From the NCBI GenBank assembly GCA_002238965.1, contig MPNJ01000020.1:1-64000 (forward strand): DNA of 64,000 bases. Direction: 5' to 3'. Origin of the DNA: Nitrospinae bacterium bin107. GTDB taxonomy: Bacteria; UBA8248. A program made the position numbers and the translations under genes. Below the pieces are notes generated by a model that made no database searches, was not told the DNA's origin, and saw only the letters and a program-made list of their open reading frames with translations. This document shows, one piece after another, positions 53,787-63,368 of this stretch; position 1 is the first letter of the stretch; each line of letters begins with the position of its first letter.

Positions 53787-54830
53787 ATGCGTATCGTGAC
53801 CACACTACCGATGGACGATCTGAAAAAAGCGGGCGCAGCCGCACGGGCACTGGAAGCGGCCGGCTATGACGGCGTGATGAGCATGGAAAACGCGCACCAC
53901 CCGTTCCTGCCCCTGGCGGTGGCGGCGGTGGAAACTGAGCGCGTGGAGCTTTTGACCGCCGTGGCCATCGCCTTCCCGAGAAGTCCGATGGTGTGCGCGA
54001 ACGCAAGCTGGGATTTACAAGTCGCCTCGAACGGGCGCTTCGTCCTGGGACTCGGGCCCCAGATCCGTGCGCACAACGTGCGGCGTTTCAGCGTGCCCTG
54101 GACGAAACCCGCAGCGAGGATGCGCGAATACGTGGAATCGCTTCGCGCGATATGGCGCGCCTGGCGGAGCGGGGAAAAACTCGATTACCAGGGCGAGCAC
54201 TACCAGTTCAGCCTCATGACGCCCGCCTTCACGCCGCCCTCTGGAGGCCAGCCCATGGCGCCCGTCACCATCGCGGCGGTAGGGCCGGGTATGCTGAAAG
54301 TGGCGGGAAGCCGCTGTGACGGCGTGCGTCTGCATCCTTTCTGCTCGAGCAGGTATTTCGAGGAATTCTGCCTGCCGAAGCTCACGGAAGGGTTCGGGGA
54401 GAACGGGATTACGCGCGAGAATTTCGAGATCACGGGCGGGGGCTACATCGTCACCGGAGCGGATGAGGAAGCCTTGAGGCGCGGGATGGATGAGGTCAAG
54501 GTGCGCCTCGGCTTTTACGGATCGACGCCCGATTACTGGCCCGTGCTCGAGATGCACGGCTACGGCGATCTGGGCCGGAAATTGAGACAGATGACGCGCG
54601 AGGGAAAATGGGGCGAGCTGGCGGGCGAGATTCCGGACGACCTTGTCCACCTTTTCGCCGCCGTGGGCGTACATGCGGAGGTCAAAGATGCGATTGAGGC
54701 GCGCTTTGCGAACGGCGTCGATACCCTCTACGCGGGAATGCTCCCCACGGCGGACAGGGACCTGCCGCCCGATCTGATACAGGACATCCAGACGATACCG
54801 GTGGCGTTTACGGGCTACGCGGAGAGGTAG
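53787..54830 (+). CDS. Luciferase-like (LLM class) flavin oxidoreductase
   Basis: A 347-residue TIM-barrel oxidoreductase of the bacterial luciferase superfamily, of the type often using coenzyme F420 or FMN. Typical parts are MRIVTTLPMDDLKKAGAAAR, DGVMSMENAHHPFLPLAVAA, GRFVLGLGPQIRAHNVRRF and RMREYVESLRAIWRAW. The pattern is closest to F420-dependent, TIGR03617-like members, but the cofactor cannot be settled from sequence alone. AGGAG precedes ATG 53787. It is divergent from the orphan gene at 52897. Confidence 0.9.
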   Translation: MRIVTTLPMDDLKKAGAAARALEAAGYDGVMSMENAHHPFLPLAVAAVETERVELLTAVAIAFPRSPMVCANASWDLQVASNGRFVLGLGPQIRAHNVRRFSVPWTKPAARMREYVESLRAIWRAWRSGEKLDYQGEHYQFSLMTPAFTPPSGGQPMAPVTIAAVGPGMLKVAGSRCDGVRLHPFCSSRYFEEFCLPKLTEGFGENGITRENFEITGGGYIVTGADEEALRRGMDEVKVRLGFYGSTPDYWPVLEMHGYGDLGRKLRQMTREGKWGELAGEIPDDLVHLFAAVGVHAEVKDAIEARFANGVDTLYAGMLPTADRDLPPDLIQDIQTIPVAFTGYAER

Positions 54831-54981
54831 GGGGTAGAAGAAGTTCGTCCACTGTGCATGAATTGCAGCATGGGATGACAGAATAATGAAGACGGGTTAT
54901 TTTTGTGGGCAGCTATCGAAAAATCTTTAGGATGAGATGCAACGGATATGATGGTCAGGCAGATCCGGATGGGAGTTTCAC

Positions 54982-55464
54982 TTGACGAAAACGTATTCTG
55001 ATAGTGAGATTGAGGCACTTATCGCCGAACGGAAACCCCTTCCATCTAAGTGGCGTGACCGAACACTGCTTCGTCAAAAACGGGGTCACGAGGAGCAGGA
55101 ACTTGATCTCATCGGCGATGAGGGCAACGAGTTTCGTATCATTCTCCGGCGGAGTAGAGTGAACGTTCTCGATTTCTCGGTTATTCTGGCGGTGCGTGTA
55201 GAACAATCGAATCGTTTCTTTCGATTGCGAAGATACAACGGCAAGAGTCATGGACACAGGAATCAGATTGAAAACAATAGCTTTTACGGATTCCACATTC
55301 ATGTGGCCACGGAACGATATCAGGAAATTGGAACTCGGGAGGACACATACGCGGAATTGACTGACAGGTATGGAGATTATGAAGGCGCGCTTCGTTGCTT
55401 CATGGAAGACTTGAACTTCGAAGCTCCAGCGGAAGATCAACTCGGTCTCCCATTTGAGGTGTAG
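54982..55464 (+). CDS. Low-GC cassette protein, partner of the DUF1828 gene
   Basis: A 160-residue protein from TTG 54982 with GGGAG at 54971-54975. It is rich in charged residues and looks alpha/beta (DSEIEALIAERKPLPSKWRD, then DLIGDEGNEFRIILRRS and NNSFYGFHIHVATERYQEIG). It resembles the DUF6978 group in pattern. The stop is 2 bases before the next start. Both genes are clearly more AT-rich than the flanking chromosome, which marks a transferred two-gene unit. This could be a toxin-antitoxin or defence module, but there is no direct evidence for activity. Confidence 0.7.
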   Translation: MTKTYSDSEIEALIAERKPLPSKWRDRTLLRQKRGHEEQELDLIGDEGNEFRIILRRSRVNVLDFSVILAVRVEQSNRFFRLRRYNGKSHGHRNQIENNSFYGFHIHVATERYQEIGTREDTYAELTDRYGDYEGALRCFMEDLNFEAPAEDQLGLPFEV

Positions 55465-55466
55465 AC

Positions 55467-56240
55467 ATGTCTGTCACCAATATTGAACGGGACTTCCACG
55501 AAAAAGTGTCTCAAGAGGTGCGGCTCTCCTCGGAAGGTATTGAGCGATTTCGCGTAGTTACGCCATTTTTATTCGAGGACGGGGATCATCTTGCGGTTGT
55601 TTTGAAACGGGAAGATTCAACATGGTTGTTGTCGGACGAGGCGCACACCTTCATGCGTCTCACCTACGATCTTGATGAAACCGACCTACAGAGAGGCACA
55701 CGTCAGAAAATCATAGCAAACACTCTCTCAGCATTTAGGATCGAAGATCGCGACGGAGAACTTGTTCTTCCCGTACCCGATGAACAATATGGGAACGCGC
55801 TTTTCTCTTTTGTTCAAGGGATTCTCAAAATCGCCGATGTGTCTTACTTGTCACGCGAGAGAGTTCGTTCCACGTTTAACGACGACTTCCAACTTTTTCT
55901 CTTCGAATCAATACCTGAGGTGCGGAGAAGTTTTAATTGGTTTGATTCAGTACGCGATCCGGAAGGTAGATATAGCGTAGATTGTCGCGTCAATGGTATG
56001 GATCGCCCTCTTTTTATTCACGCGTTATCTAGTGATGGTAAAGTCCGCGACGCTACGATCACTTTGCTCCAATTCGAGAAATGGGGACTATCCTTCCGTT
56101 CTCTTGCGATTTTCGAAGATCAGGAATCGATCAATCGCAAGGTGTTGGCGCGCTTCAGCGATGTTTGTGAGAATCAATTTTCGAGTCTCACCGCTAATCG
56201 AGATAGGATATCGCGCTTTCTAGAGGACTGTCTCTCCTAA
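55467..56240 (+). CDS. DUF1828/DUF1829 domain protein
   Basis: A 257-residue protein. Residues ~25-115 match the DUF1828 pattern (RFRVVTPFLFEDGDHLAVVL, then WLLSDEAHTFMRLTYDLDE) and the C-terminal half is DUF1829-like (YSVDCRVNGMDRPLFIHALS). Such proteins are found in mobile regions and small operons; function unknown. Translation is coupled to the gene before it. It meets fumC tail to tail with only 13 bases between stops. Confidence 0.78.
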   Translation: MSVTNIERDFHEKVSQEVRLSSEGIERFRVVTPFLFEDGDHLAVVLKREDSTWLLSDEAHTFMRLTYDLDETDLQRGTRQKIIANTLSAFRIEDRDGELVLPVPDEQYGNALFSFVQGILKIADVSYLSRERVRSTFNDDFQLFLFESIPEVRRSFNWFDSVRDPEGRYSVDCRVNGMDRPLFIHALSSDGKVRDATITLLQFEKWGLSFRSLAIFEDQESINRKVLARFSDVCENQFSSLTANRDRISRFLEDCLS

Positions 56241-56253
56241 ATTAAGTTCCCCC

Positions 56254-57645
56254 TCACGCTCTCGGCCCGATCATGTTCTCGGGTTTTACGGCCGCATCGA
56301 ATTCCTCGCCGGTGAGGAGGTCCAGCGCAATCGCCGCGTCGCGCAGCGTGCCGCCGTCCGAGAACGCCTTTTTCGCCACCTTGGCCGCGTTGTCGTATCC
56401 GATTACGGGGTTCAGCGCCGTCACCAGCATGAGCGAGTTCTGGAGATAAGACTCTATCGCGGGCCGGTTGGGCTCGATTCCCACAGCGCAATGCTCGTTG
56501 AACGATACGCTCGCATCGGCCAGCAGCCTAACCGAGTTCAGGAGGTTGAAGATCATCACGGGCTTGAACACGTTGAGCTCGAAATGCCCCGTCGCGCCGC
56601 CCACGTTCACCGCCACGTCGTTGCCCATCACCTGGGCGCACACCATCGTCATCGCCTCGCTCTGGGTGGGGTTCACCTTGCCGGGCATGATGGAGCTTCC
56701 GGGTTCATTCTCGGGGATGAAAAGCTCGCCCACGCCGCACCGGGGGCCGGACGCCAGCATACGGATGTCGTTCGCGATTTTCATCAGCGACGCCGCCAGG
56801 GTCTTCACCGCCCCGCTCGCGAATACGACCGCATCGTGCGCGGCGAGGGCCTCGAACTTGTTCGGCGCGCTTCTGAAGGGAAGCCCCGTCATATCGGCGA
56901 TTCTGGCGGCGGCCTTGTCCGCGAAGTCGGGATGCGTGTTCAGGCCCGTTCCCACCGCCGTGCCGCCGAGCGCCAGTTCATAAATCCCGTCCAGCGACAT
57001 CTCTACGCGCGCGAGGCCGTTTTCGAGTTGCTGCGCGTAGCCAGAGAATTCCTGGCCCAACGTCAGGGGAACGGCGTCCATCAGGTGCGTGCGGCCGATT
57101 TTGATGATCGAATCGAACGCTTCGGCTTTCGCCGCGAGCGTAGTCTTAAGCGCTTCCACGGCGGGGATGAGCTTCTTCGTCATCTGCTCGCCCGCTGCGA
57201 TGTGCATCGCCGTCGGAAAGGTGTCGTTAGAGGACTGCGCCTTGTTCACGTCGTCGTTGGGGTGGATCGGGTCCTTGGAACCCATCTCGCCGCCCGTGAT
57301 TTCGATGGCGCGGTTGGCGATTACCTCATTCGCGTTCATGTTCGTCTGCGTCCCACTGCCGGTCTGCCAGACGACGAGGGGGAAATGCTCGTCCAGATCG
57401 CCCGCGATCACCTCATCCGCCGCCTGGGTGATGAGCGCGGTCTTCTCCGGCTCCAGGATTCCCAGTTCCTCGTTCGTCACCGCGGCGGCTTTTTTCAGAA
57501 TCCCTAAAGCGCGGATGATCTCCCTCGGGAAGCGGTCGCCGCCGATTTTGAAGTGAACGAGCGAACGCGCTGTCTGCGCGCCGTAGTATTTGTCCTCGGG
57601 CACCTCAATCTCGCCCATGCTGTCGGTTTCGATTCGGTACGACAT
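56254..57645 (-). CDS. fumC: Class II fumarate hydratase
   Basis: A 463-residue FumC converting fumarate and malate, of the iron-independent class. It starts with [20 protein letters not shown]. Its active-site segments are [37 protein letters not shown] and the signature loop [19 protein letters not shown] 57645 has GGAGGCAGC upstream. With acnA it indicates a TCA cycle. A small gap separates it from the dehydrogenase gene on the same strand. Confidence 0.97.
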   Translation of the reverse strand: MSYRIETDSMGEIEVPEDKYYGAQTARSLVHFKIGGDRFPREIIRALGILKKAAAVTNEELGILEPEKTALITQAADEVIAGDLDEHFPLVVWQTGSGTQTNMNANEVIANRAIEITGGEMGSKDPIHPNDDVNKAQSSNDTFPTAMHIAAGEQMTKKLIPAVEALKTTLAAKAEAFDSIIKIGRTHLMDAVPLTLGQEFSGYAQQLENGLARVEMSLDGIYELALGGTAVGTGLNTHPDFADKAAARIADMTGLPFRSAPNKFEALAAHDAVVFASGAVKTLAASLMKIANDIRMLASGPRCGVGELFIPENEPGSSIMPGKVNPTQSEAMTMVCAQVMGNDVAVNVGGATGHFELNVFKPVMIFNLLNSVRLLADASVSFNEHCAVGIEPNRPAIESYLQNSLMLVTALNPVIGYDNAAKVAKKAFSDGGTLRDAAIALDLLTGEEFDAAVKPENMIGPRA

Positions 57646-57739
57646 GCTGCCTCCTGCGGATGCGTTGTAAATGTATTGGGGTTCTATGGTCTCATCGGCG
57701 TTTTCGCCGTTTCGTGTTAGGTGATTTCCGGGACGCGCC

Positions 57740-58768
57740 TCACCACGTAAGCACGATGCGGCCCACCGGGTCGCCCGCGCGCAGGGCGGCCAGCGCGTCG
57801 TTGGCGTCCGGCATCGGGGCTTCCTCCGTGATGACGGCGCGCACGCGGCCATCGTTCACCAGGCTCGCGGCGTCGCTCACGTCGCGCACCGTGTGGTTGT
57901 GCGACGCGATGATCTGGATCCACTTGGTGATGAGCTGCGCGGGTTCGATCTCCATTTTCTGGCCGAAGACGTAGCCCAGGACGATGAGGCGTCCGCCGGG
58001 CCGGAGCAGGTCGAGACACTGCTGGAGAACGGGCGGCACGGCGGCTCCGCCGACGATCTCAAGCGCGATATCCGCACCGAAACCGTCCGTGATGTCCATC
58101 ACGGCCTTGACCGGGTCGGTCTCCATCGCGTTCACCGTCTCGAACGCGCCGAGTTCGCGCGCCTTGGCGAGTTTCTCCTCCTTCACGTCCACGGCGATGA
58201 TGTTCACCCCCAGGTGGCGGAGGAGTTGCAGGGCGTGCAGCCCCAGGCCCCCGACCCCGAAGATGACGGCGCACTCGCCGAGTTCGGGCCGGGCCATGCG
58301 GATGGCGTGCAGCGGGGAGCCGAGTGTCCCGCCGATGAGGGAGGCCGCCGCCAGAGATACGTTTTCGCCGATTTTGACGAGGTTCCGCTCCGACGCCGCG
58401 ACGAGTTGGCCGAAGCCGCCGTCTATCTCGATCCCTAAGCGTCCGGGCGAGTTCAGGCACATCTCCTCATGGCCCAGGCGGCACATGCGGCAGCGCCCGC
58501 AGGTCTGCTTGCTCACGACGACCACGCGATCGCCCGGGGCGACGGAATCGACTTCTGCGCCCACTTCGAGCACGACGCCTGAATTCTCATGGCCGAGCAT
58601 CAGGGGCGTGGGGGCCGATTTGACGTTTCCGTCCACTATCTTCAAGTCTGTCGCGCACAGGCCGTTCGCCTTTGATTCCACGAGCACCTGGCGGGGGCCG
58701 ATCTTGGGTTCGGGCGCTTCCTCATAAGCGAGGGGCTGGCCGAATTGCTTGAGGATCATGGCCTTCAT
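57740..58768 (-). CDS. Zinc-dependent medium-chain alcohol dehydrogenase
   Basis: A 342-residue MDR enzyme. Catalytic zinc ligands are Cys38 and His60-Glu61 ([10 protein letters not shown]), and structural zinc ligands Cys90, 93, 96 and 104 are complete. The NAD(P) loop is [14 protein letters not shown]. It resembles threonine or sorbitol dehydrogenase and 6-hydroxycyclohexene-carbonyl-CoA dehydrogenase types. In this acyl-CoA context the last is an attractive but unproven option. Confidence 0.92.
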   Translation of the reverse strand: MKAMILKQFGQPLAYEEAPEPKIGPRQVLVESKANGLCATDLKIVDGNVKSAPTPLMLGHENSGVVLEVGAEVDSVAPGDRVVVVSKQTCGRCRMCRLGHEEMCLNSPGRLGIEIDGGFGQLVAASERNLVKIGENVSLAAASLIGGTLGSPLHAIRMARPELGECAVIFGVGGLGLHALQLLRHLGVNIIAVDVKEEKLAKARELGAFETVNAMETDPVKAVMDITDGFGADIALEIVGGAAVPPVLQQCLDLLRPGGRLIVLGYVFGQKMEIEPAQLITKWIQIIASHNHTVRDVSDAASLVNDGRVRAVITEEAPMPDANDALAALRAGDPVGRIVLTW

Positions 58769-58910
58769 GGGCGGTTCCTCCGTTTCTCTTGATGAGGGAC
58801 AAAACCTGCGGCGATTCTAGCAGGCCCGCCAAGGGGATGCCAGATGGGGGTGGGGAATTCAGGGGGGGGGCTAGCGTAGGCAGGGGTCGAGCGATTTCGC
58901 ATTTATAATC
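58769..58910. other. Intergenic sequence before the second MITE copy
   Basis: I see no gene or clear motif here apart from the ribosome-binding site and promoter region expected for the minus-strand dehydrogenase, which starts at 58768. Confidence 0.4.
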
Positions 58911-59087
58911 ACTCCCCCCTTGAGGGGGAGTCAGTGAGCTGAGGGCTAAGCCCGAAAGTGAACTGGTGGGGGGTATAATTCGGAATGGCGCTAAAACGCG
59001 ATTTGCCCCCCACCGAATCAACCTTCGCCAGAGGCTCGGCTTCTTCGTCGGCTTTCCCCTCGGGAAGCCGACCCTCAAGGGGGGAGT
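58911..59087. mobile_element. MITE-like element, copy 2 (177 bp)
   Basis: It begins ACTCCCCCCTTGAGGG and ends with the inverted CCCTCAAGGGGGGAGT. The inner segment matches copy 1 at 6781-6963: CTGAGGGC, AAGCCCGAAAGTG, CTGGTGGGGGGTAT, TTCGGAATGGC and CCCCCCACCGA in the same order. Indels near both ends account for the six-base length difference. Confidence 0.8.
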
Positions 59088-59117
59088 AATTATTTTCGAG
59101 CGGAAGATTTGCATTCC

Positions 59118-59176
59118 GTAGGGACAACCCCCTGTGGTTGTCCTTCGTGAGGACAGGCACGGCGGCCTGTCCCTAC
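59118..59176. repeat. Pair of GTAGGGACA.../...TGTCCCTAC palindromic units
   Basis: GTAGGGACAACC...GGTTGTCC (59118-59143) and GGACAGGCACGG...CCTGTCCCTAC (59151-59176) follow each other with outer ends inverted. The same arrangement is seen at 17956-18033. Confidence 0.75.
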
Positions 59177-59186
59177 ACACACCCCC

Positions 59187-59930
59187 CTACATCCCCAGCC
59201 CGCCGTCGATTCGGAGCACGATGCCGGTCACGTAGCTCGCCTCGTCCGACGCCAGGAAGACGAACCCCGCCGCCATCTCCTCGGGTTCTCCCCACCTGCC
59301 CAGGCAGATGCGCTCCAGGTATTTCGACTCGAATCGCTCATCCGTGCGGATCGTCTCCGTCATCGGGGTGATGGCCGCGGGCGAGACGCAGTTCACGGTG
59401 ATATTGTGTCGTCCCAGTTCGCGGGCCGCGCTCTGCGTCGCGCCGACGATGCCCATCTTGGCCGAGGAGTAGTTGATCTGGCCGATGGTGCCGCGGAGCC
59501 CCGCGCCGGAGGTCACGTTGATGATGCGGCCTTCCTTCCGGGGGATCATGCGCTTGGCCGCCGCGTGGATGCCTGTCCAGGTGCCCTTCAAGTGGACTGC
59601 GATCACGGAGTCCCACTGCTCTTCACTCATTTTGTGGAGCATGGCCGCGCGCACGATGCCTGCGTTGTTCACCATGACGTTGATGGGTCCATGCGCCGCC
59701 TCAGACGCGTCGAGAGCGCCCTCGACCTCATCAAGCTTGCTCACGTCGGCCTTGTGGAATAGCGCCTCGCCGCCTGCCTCTCTTATCAGGCGCGCCGTCT
59801 CCTCGCCCCCCTCCTCGTTCATGTCGACGACGAGCACCTTCGCACCCTCCTCGGCGAAGCGCCGGCACACCGAGCGTCCGATGCCCTGCGCAGCACCCGT
59901 GACGAGGGCGTTCTTGTCTTTCAGTCTCAT
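59187..59930 (-). CDS. Short-chain dehydrogenase/reductase (FabG-like)
   Basis: A 247-residue classical SDR. Cofactor loop TGAAQGIG (11-18), NNAG (88-91) and catalytic Ser141, Tyr154 and Lys158 (INYSSAKMG) are intact. The C-terminal DEASYVTGIVLRIDGGLGM is typical of beta-ketoacyl or 3-hydroxyacyl-CoA reductases. It lies downstream of the MaoC genes on the same strand, so oxidation or reduction of a 3-hydroxyacyl-CoA is the likely step. Confidence 0.93.
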   Translation of the reverse strand: MRLKDKNALVTGAAQGIGRSVCRRFAEEGAKVLVVDMNEEGGEETARLIREAGGEALFHKADVSKLDEVEGALDASEAAHGPINVMVNNAGIVRAAMLHKMSEEQWDSVIAVHLKGTWTGIHAAAKRMIPRKEGRIINVTSGAGLRGTIGQINYSSAKMGIVGATQSAARELGRHNITVNCVSPAAITPMTETIRTDERFESKYLERICLGRWGEPEEMAAGFVFLASDEASYVTGIVLRIDGGLGM

Positions 59931-59954
59931 GGAATTCCTCTCTTTCTTGTGGAT

Positions 59955-60356
59955 TCAGTCCAGCCAGGCCTGCGCCTCACCCGTGGTGACGACACGGCCG
60001 CTGGAGTCGACCGCTTCGATCTCGCAGGTGGCGTAAGATCGGCTCTGCTCTTCCGTGATATCGGTAATCACGCCCCGGCAGGTGATGACCTCGCCGAGCT
60101 TCACCATGCCCTGAAAGCGAACTTCCAGCCGCTTGTAGCTGCCCGCGCCGAATGTGTTCTCGACGAATTGCCCGAGAAAGCCCATCGAGAGCATCCCGTG
60201 GGCGATAACGCCGTCCAGGCCGCCCGCGCGCGCCGCCTCGTCGTCATAGTGGATCGAATTGTAATCCCCGCTTGCGCCCGCGTATTTCACGAGTTGTGTC
60301 CGCGAGACGGGATCTTTCACGAGTTCGGGGAGCGCGTCACCCTTTTGGTAGCTCAT
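59955..60356 (-). CDS. MaoC-like enoyl-CoA hydratase, catalytic subunit
   Basis: A 133-residue hotdog protein with the hydratase-2 dyad in GDYNSIHYDDEAARAGG: Asp31 and His36 in the D-x-N-x-x-H arrangement. It then has GVIAHGMLSMGFLGQFV. It lies 10 bases after the next gene, which has the same fold but lacks the dyad, so the two probably form a heterodimer that hydrates a trans-2-enoyl-CoA. Confidence 0.9.
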   Translation of the reverse strand: MSYQKGDALPELVKDPVSRTQLVKYAGASGDYNSIHYDDEAARAGGLDGVIAHGMLSMGFLGQFVENTFGAGSYKRLEVRFQGMVKLGEVITCRGVITDITEEQSRSYATCEIEAVDSSGRVVTTGEAQAWLD

Positions 60357-60366
60357 CGTCTCTCCT

Positions 60367-60801
60367 TCAGTTCCTGAATCGCCGGAGCGACACCCACTTG
60401 CCCCCGCCCACGCGGGAGCCGTCGCGCGCGTCGGTAAACTCGTATTCACGCTCGACGAACACGAGGTCGCCCGTGCGGCCCGATTTTTCGGTGATGTCCA
60501 CGATGGTGAAGGAAACGTCCAGCTCATCGCCCGCGCGGATGGGCCGCTCCACCTCATAGACCTGTGAGGCGTGAAGCCCCACGTCGCCGAAACCAGGCGG
60601 CAGATCGGGATAGGCGTCCTTTGCCCTGAAGGTGGTGGGGAAAGTGGGCGGCGCAACCGCGTCGACTCCCCGGTAGGCGGGGTTCTCGTCGCCGATAGCG
60701 TCCGCGAATTTCTCAATCGCCCCTTGCTCTACCCTCAAGCGATAGGGGCCGTGCTTTCGTCCCACCAGGGCGCGTATTTCGGGCGTGATTCTCTTGCTCA
60801 T
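60367..60801 (-). CDS. FAS1-like MaoC N-terminal-type dehydratase subunit, catalytically degenerate
   Basis: A 144-residue hotdog protein of the MaoC_dehydrat_N type (GPYRLRVEQGAIEKFADAIG, then PPTFPTTFRAKDAYPDLPPG). At the place of the catalytic D-x-N-P-x-H it reads DENPAY, so the histidine is replaced by tyrosine. Such half-subunits bind the acyl chain and need an active partner, here the gene at 59955. This is the two-gene arrangement known for mycobacterial HadAB/BC-type and steroid-chain hydratases. Confidence 0.88.
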   Translation of the reverse strand: MSKRITPEIRALVGRKHGPYRLRVEQGAIEKFADAIGDENPAYRGVDAVAPPTFPTTFRAKDAYPDLPPGFGDVGLHASQVYEVERPIRAGDELDVSFTIVDITEKSGRTGDLVFVEREYEFTDARDGSRVGGGKWVSLRRFRN

Positions 60802-60814
60802 GCGGGTCCTCTCG

Positions 60815-62920
60815 TCAGGTTGTCTTGATCCGAACGTCCACGGCGATGCAGCCCTCCGCCGTGGCGATGAGCGGGTTGATATCCATCTCGGCGATATCGT
60901 GTCTCAACTCCAGCGCCAGTCTCGAAATTTTAGCCATTATATCGGATATGTGCGGAATTTGAACTTTGGGCCCGCTCCGGAAACCATCGAAGATGGCGCG
61001 CGAGCGAAGGCCTGAGAGCGTGCTTTCGGCTTCTTTTGCGTGGAAAGGAGGCAGAAGCCGGGCCACGTCGTTGAGTACTTCCACGTACACGCCGCCCAGC
61101 CCCGCCGTCACGCACGGGCCGAACGTCTCATCCCGCGAGATGCCGACCAGTAGCTCCAGACCGCCTTCAATCATCTCCTGCACCAGAAGGCGCGCATCGT
61201 CCGCGAGTGCGAGCAGCCGCTCGGCACCGGTCAGCACTTCCTCGGCTGTATCGAGTCCCAGGATGACGCCGCCCGCCTCGGTCTTGTGTGCGAGGCTCTC
61301 CGATACGACCTTGAGCGCGACGGGGGTTTGATACGCCTCCCACGCCTTGCGTGCTTCTTCCGCCGTATCGACCAGAATTTCCCTTGGTCTCGGAATACCG
61401 TAGAGGTCCATGATTTCGGCGCAGATTTCAGGCGGCAGAAAACCATCGGCGGATGGGGGAGAACGCCTGATGCTTCGCCTGGCCGCCTCCTTCCGTGTAC
61501 GGGTTTTGAGTAGGGGCTGGGAAGAAGCGGCCTCGCGCGCGTTTTTAAGCGACAATAGGGATTCCAGGCCGCGAATCGCCCGCGAGTAATCGCCGAATAC
61601 GGGTACGGAGGCTTTTCTGAGTGCTTCTATCTGATCGCGCGGTCCCGTGAGCCAGGCGAAGGCGACGGGCACGGGTGAGGTTTCAAACAGCGCCTTCACC
61701 TCCGCCACTATCTGTTCCCCCACGTGGTGGTAGACGCCCATGAGGAATAGCAGCGCGTCCACGTTCTCATCGGATGCCACCGCTACTCCCGCCGTCTTGA
61801 GCGGTTGGCTCTCCGGTTGGCTGACCATCAGGGATACGAGGTCCACCGGATTGTCCTTGGGCGCGTAGTCGGGCAGGACGCCTGCGAGTTTTTCCTGTGT
61901 TTCTCCTGCGAGGATGGGGAGCTTAAGGTCCGCTTCGGTGCTTAAGTCCGCCGCGAGCGAGCCCAGCCCGCCCGAGAAGCTTAAGATCCCCACGCCGTTT
62001 CCCTGGATCGGCCTGCTGCGCGCGAGGAAGTCCGCAATCTCGATGAACTCGTCCATGGAGTCCAGCACCTGAATCCCGAATTGCGCGGCGAAGGCGTCGA
62101 AGACATCGCTCGAAGTCGTGATGGCGGCGGTATGGCTGCGCGCGGCGCGCGCGCCCTCTTCGGTCTTGCCGCCCTTGAGCAGGACGATGGGCTTTCCAAT
62201 CTCGAGCGCGCGCCGGGCGACTTTCTTGAGCCGCTTGCCGTTGCGCACCGATTCCAGATACCCGCAAATGACGCGCGTGTGCGGGTCGTCGAGGAAGTAA
62301 TCCACGCACTCCGCGAAATCCACGTCCACCTCGTTGCCGAGGCTGACGAGGCTGCTGATGCCCGAGCCGCTCTCCTGAAAGCCCGTGAGCATGCACGCCC
62401 CCATCGCCCCGCTCTGGGTGACGATGGCCACCGCCCCCGGAATGAGCGGGTCCTCATCGCGGATGGATATCGTGAACGTGGCCATGAGCTTCGAGCGCAC
62501 GTGCACTACGCCCATGCAGTTGGGTCCTAAGACGCGCATTCCCGATTCGTCGCGCAACTCCAGGATTTTCTCCTGTAGCGCCACGCCTTCAGTGCCAGCT
62601 TCGGCGAAGCCGGACGTAATGACGGCGGCGGCCTTGACGCCTCGTCCCGCGCATTGTGTGAGGGCGGGGAGCACGTCCTCTCTCGGGGTGCAGATGAGAG
62701 CGAACTCGGGCGCTTCGGGCAGGGAGGCGACATCGGGGTAGCACTTAAGCCCCGCGATCACGTCCCGCCTCGGGTTGATGGGGTAGATGGGGCCGGGAAA
62801 GCCATATTGCATGGTCAACCGCAAGGGAATGCCGCCCAGGCGGTTCAAGTCGGAAGCCGCGCCCACCACCGCAAAGGATTTCGGGTGGAACAGGCTCGTA
62901 AGGGATTCGCGCGTGCTCAT
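60815..62920 (-). CDS. Acyl-CoA synthetase (NDP-forming), fused alpha-beta
   Basis: A 701-residue ADP-forming acyl-CoA synthetase: CoA-binding domain (~8-105, FHPKSFAVVGAASDLNRLGG), succinyl-CoA-ligase-like part with the phosphorylated His in RAARSHTAAITTS, and a C-terminal ATP-grasp domain (~490-700, ALKVVSESLAHKTEAGGVIL). It interconverts acid + CoA + ATP with acyl-CoA + ADP. ATG 62920 is preferred over an upstream in-frame ATG because it gives the family N-terminus. It lies between two MaoC pairs and would activate or release the pathway acid. Confidence 0.93.
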   Translation of the reverse strand: MSTRESLTSLFHPKSFAVVGAASDLNRLGGIPLRLTMQYGFPGPIYPINPRRDVIAGLKCYPDVASLPEAPEFALICTPREDVLPALTQCAGRGVKAAAVITSGFAEAGTEGVALQEKILELRDESGMRVLGPNCMGVVHVRSKLMATFTISIRDEDPLIPGAVAIVTQSGAMGACMLTGFQESGSGISSLVSLGNEVDVDFAECVDYFLDDPHTRVICGYLESVRNGKRLKKVARRALEIGKPIVLLKGGKTEEGARAARSHTAAITTSSDVFDAFAAQFGIQVLDSMDEFIEIADFLARSRPIQGNGVGILSFSGGLGSLAADLSTEADLKLPILAGETQEKLAGVLPDYAPKDNPVDLVSLMVSQPESQPLKTAGVAVASDENVDALLFLMGVYHHVGEQIVAEVKALFETSPVPVAFAWLTGPRDQIEALRKASVPVFGDYSRAIRGLESLLSLKNAREAASSQPLLKTRTRKEAARRSIRRSPPSADGFLPPEICAEIMDLYGIPRPREILVDTAEEARKAWEAYQTPVALKVVSESLAHKTEAGGVILGLDTAEEVLTGAERLLALADDARLLVQEMIEGGLELLVGISRDETFGPCVTAGLGGVYVEVLNDVARLLPPFHAKEAESTLSGLRSRAIFDGFRSGPKVQIPHISDIMAKISRLALELRHDIAEMDINPLIATAEGCIAVDVRIKTT

Positions 62921-62930
62921 CTGGTGATGA

Positions 62931-63368
62931 TCAGGCCAGGCGGCCGCCTGCAATCCCGATCGTAACGGCTGCGCCGTCCTGGTTTACAAGCGAAACGTCG
63001 AAGAGATAGCGCATCGCGCCCTCATCAGGCGATTTCTCCCTGAGCACAGCCATAAGCGTCAGAACGTCGCCCGGGAAGATGGGTTTCACGAAGGAAACAT
63101 CGATCTCTCCACTCGTGATGAAGCCCATCCCCAGGTAATCGACCATGAGTTCGGTGATGAACGACACCGGGTGGCGGCCCGTCGCCAACGCGCGGGGGAG
63201 ACCCGCCTTTCTGGCCACCTCATCGTCCGTGTGGATGTTCTTCGTATCCACGCCGCCGGTGACGTAGCGGTTGAATTTGAGGATGTCCTCCCAATCCACC
63301 TTGTGCGTCCGCTCGGGCAGAGTGTCGCCGATATTCATATTTTCGATTTCTGCGCGTGTATTAGCCAT
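62931..63368 (-). CDS. MaoC-like hydratase, second catalytic subunit
   Basis: A 145-residue hotdog protein with GGVDTKNIHTDDEVARKAGL, in which Asp41 and His46 form a hydratase-like dyad, followed by ALATGRHPVSFITELMVDY. It overlaps the stop of the next gene upstream by 8 bases. That neighbour has the same fold without the dyad, repeating the active/inactive pairing at 59955-60801. Confidence 0.87.
   Translation of the reverse strand: MANTRAEIENMNIGDTLPERTHKVDWEDILKFNRYVTGGVDTKNIHTDDEVARKAGLPRALATGRHPVSFITELMVDYLGMGFITSGEIDVSFVKPIFPGDVLTLMAVLREKSPDEGAMRYLFDVSLVNQDGAAVTIGIAGGRLA

Noticed and set aside
53647-54006. N-terminal extension of the orphan gene at 52897
   Set aside because: The extension is arginine/proline-rich and lies opposite the start of the luciferase-like gene.
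57646-57852. N-terminal extension of fumC
   Set aside because: It overlaps the dehydrogenase gene and lacks the normal fumarase start, which has its own GGAGG.
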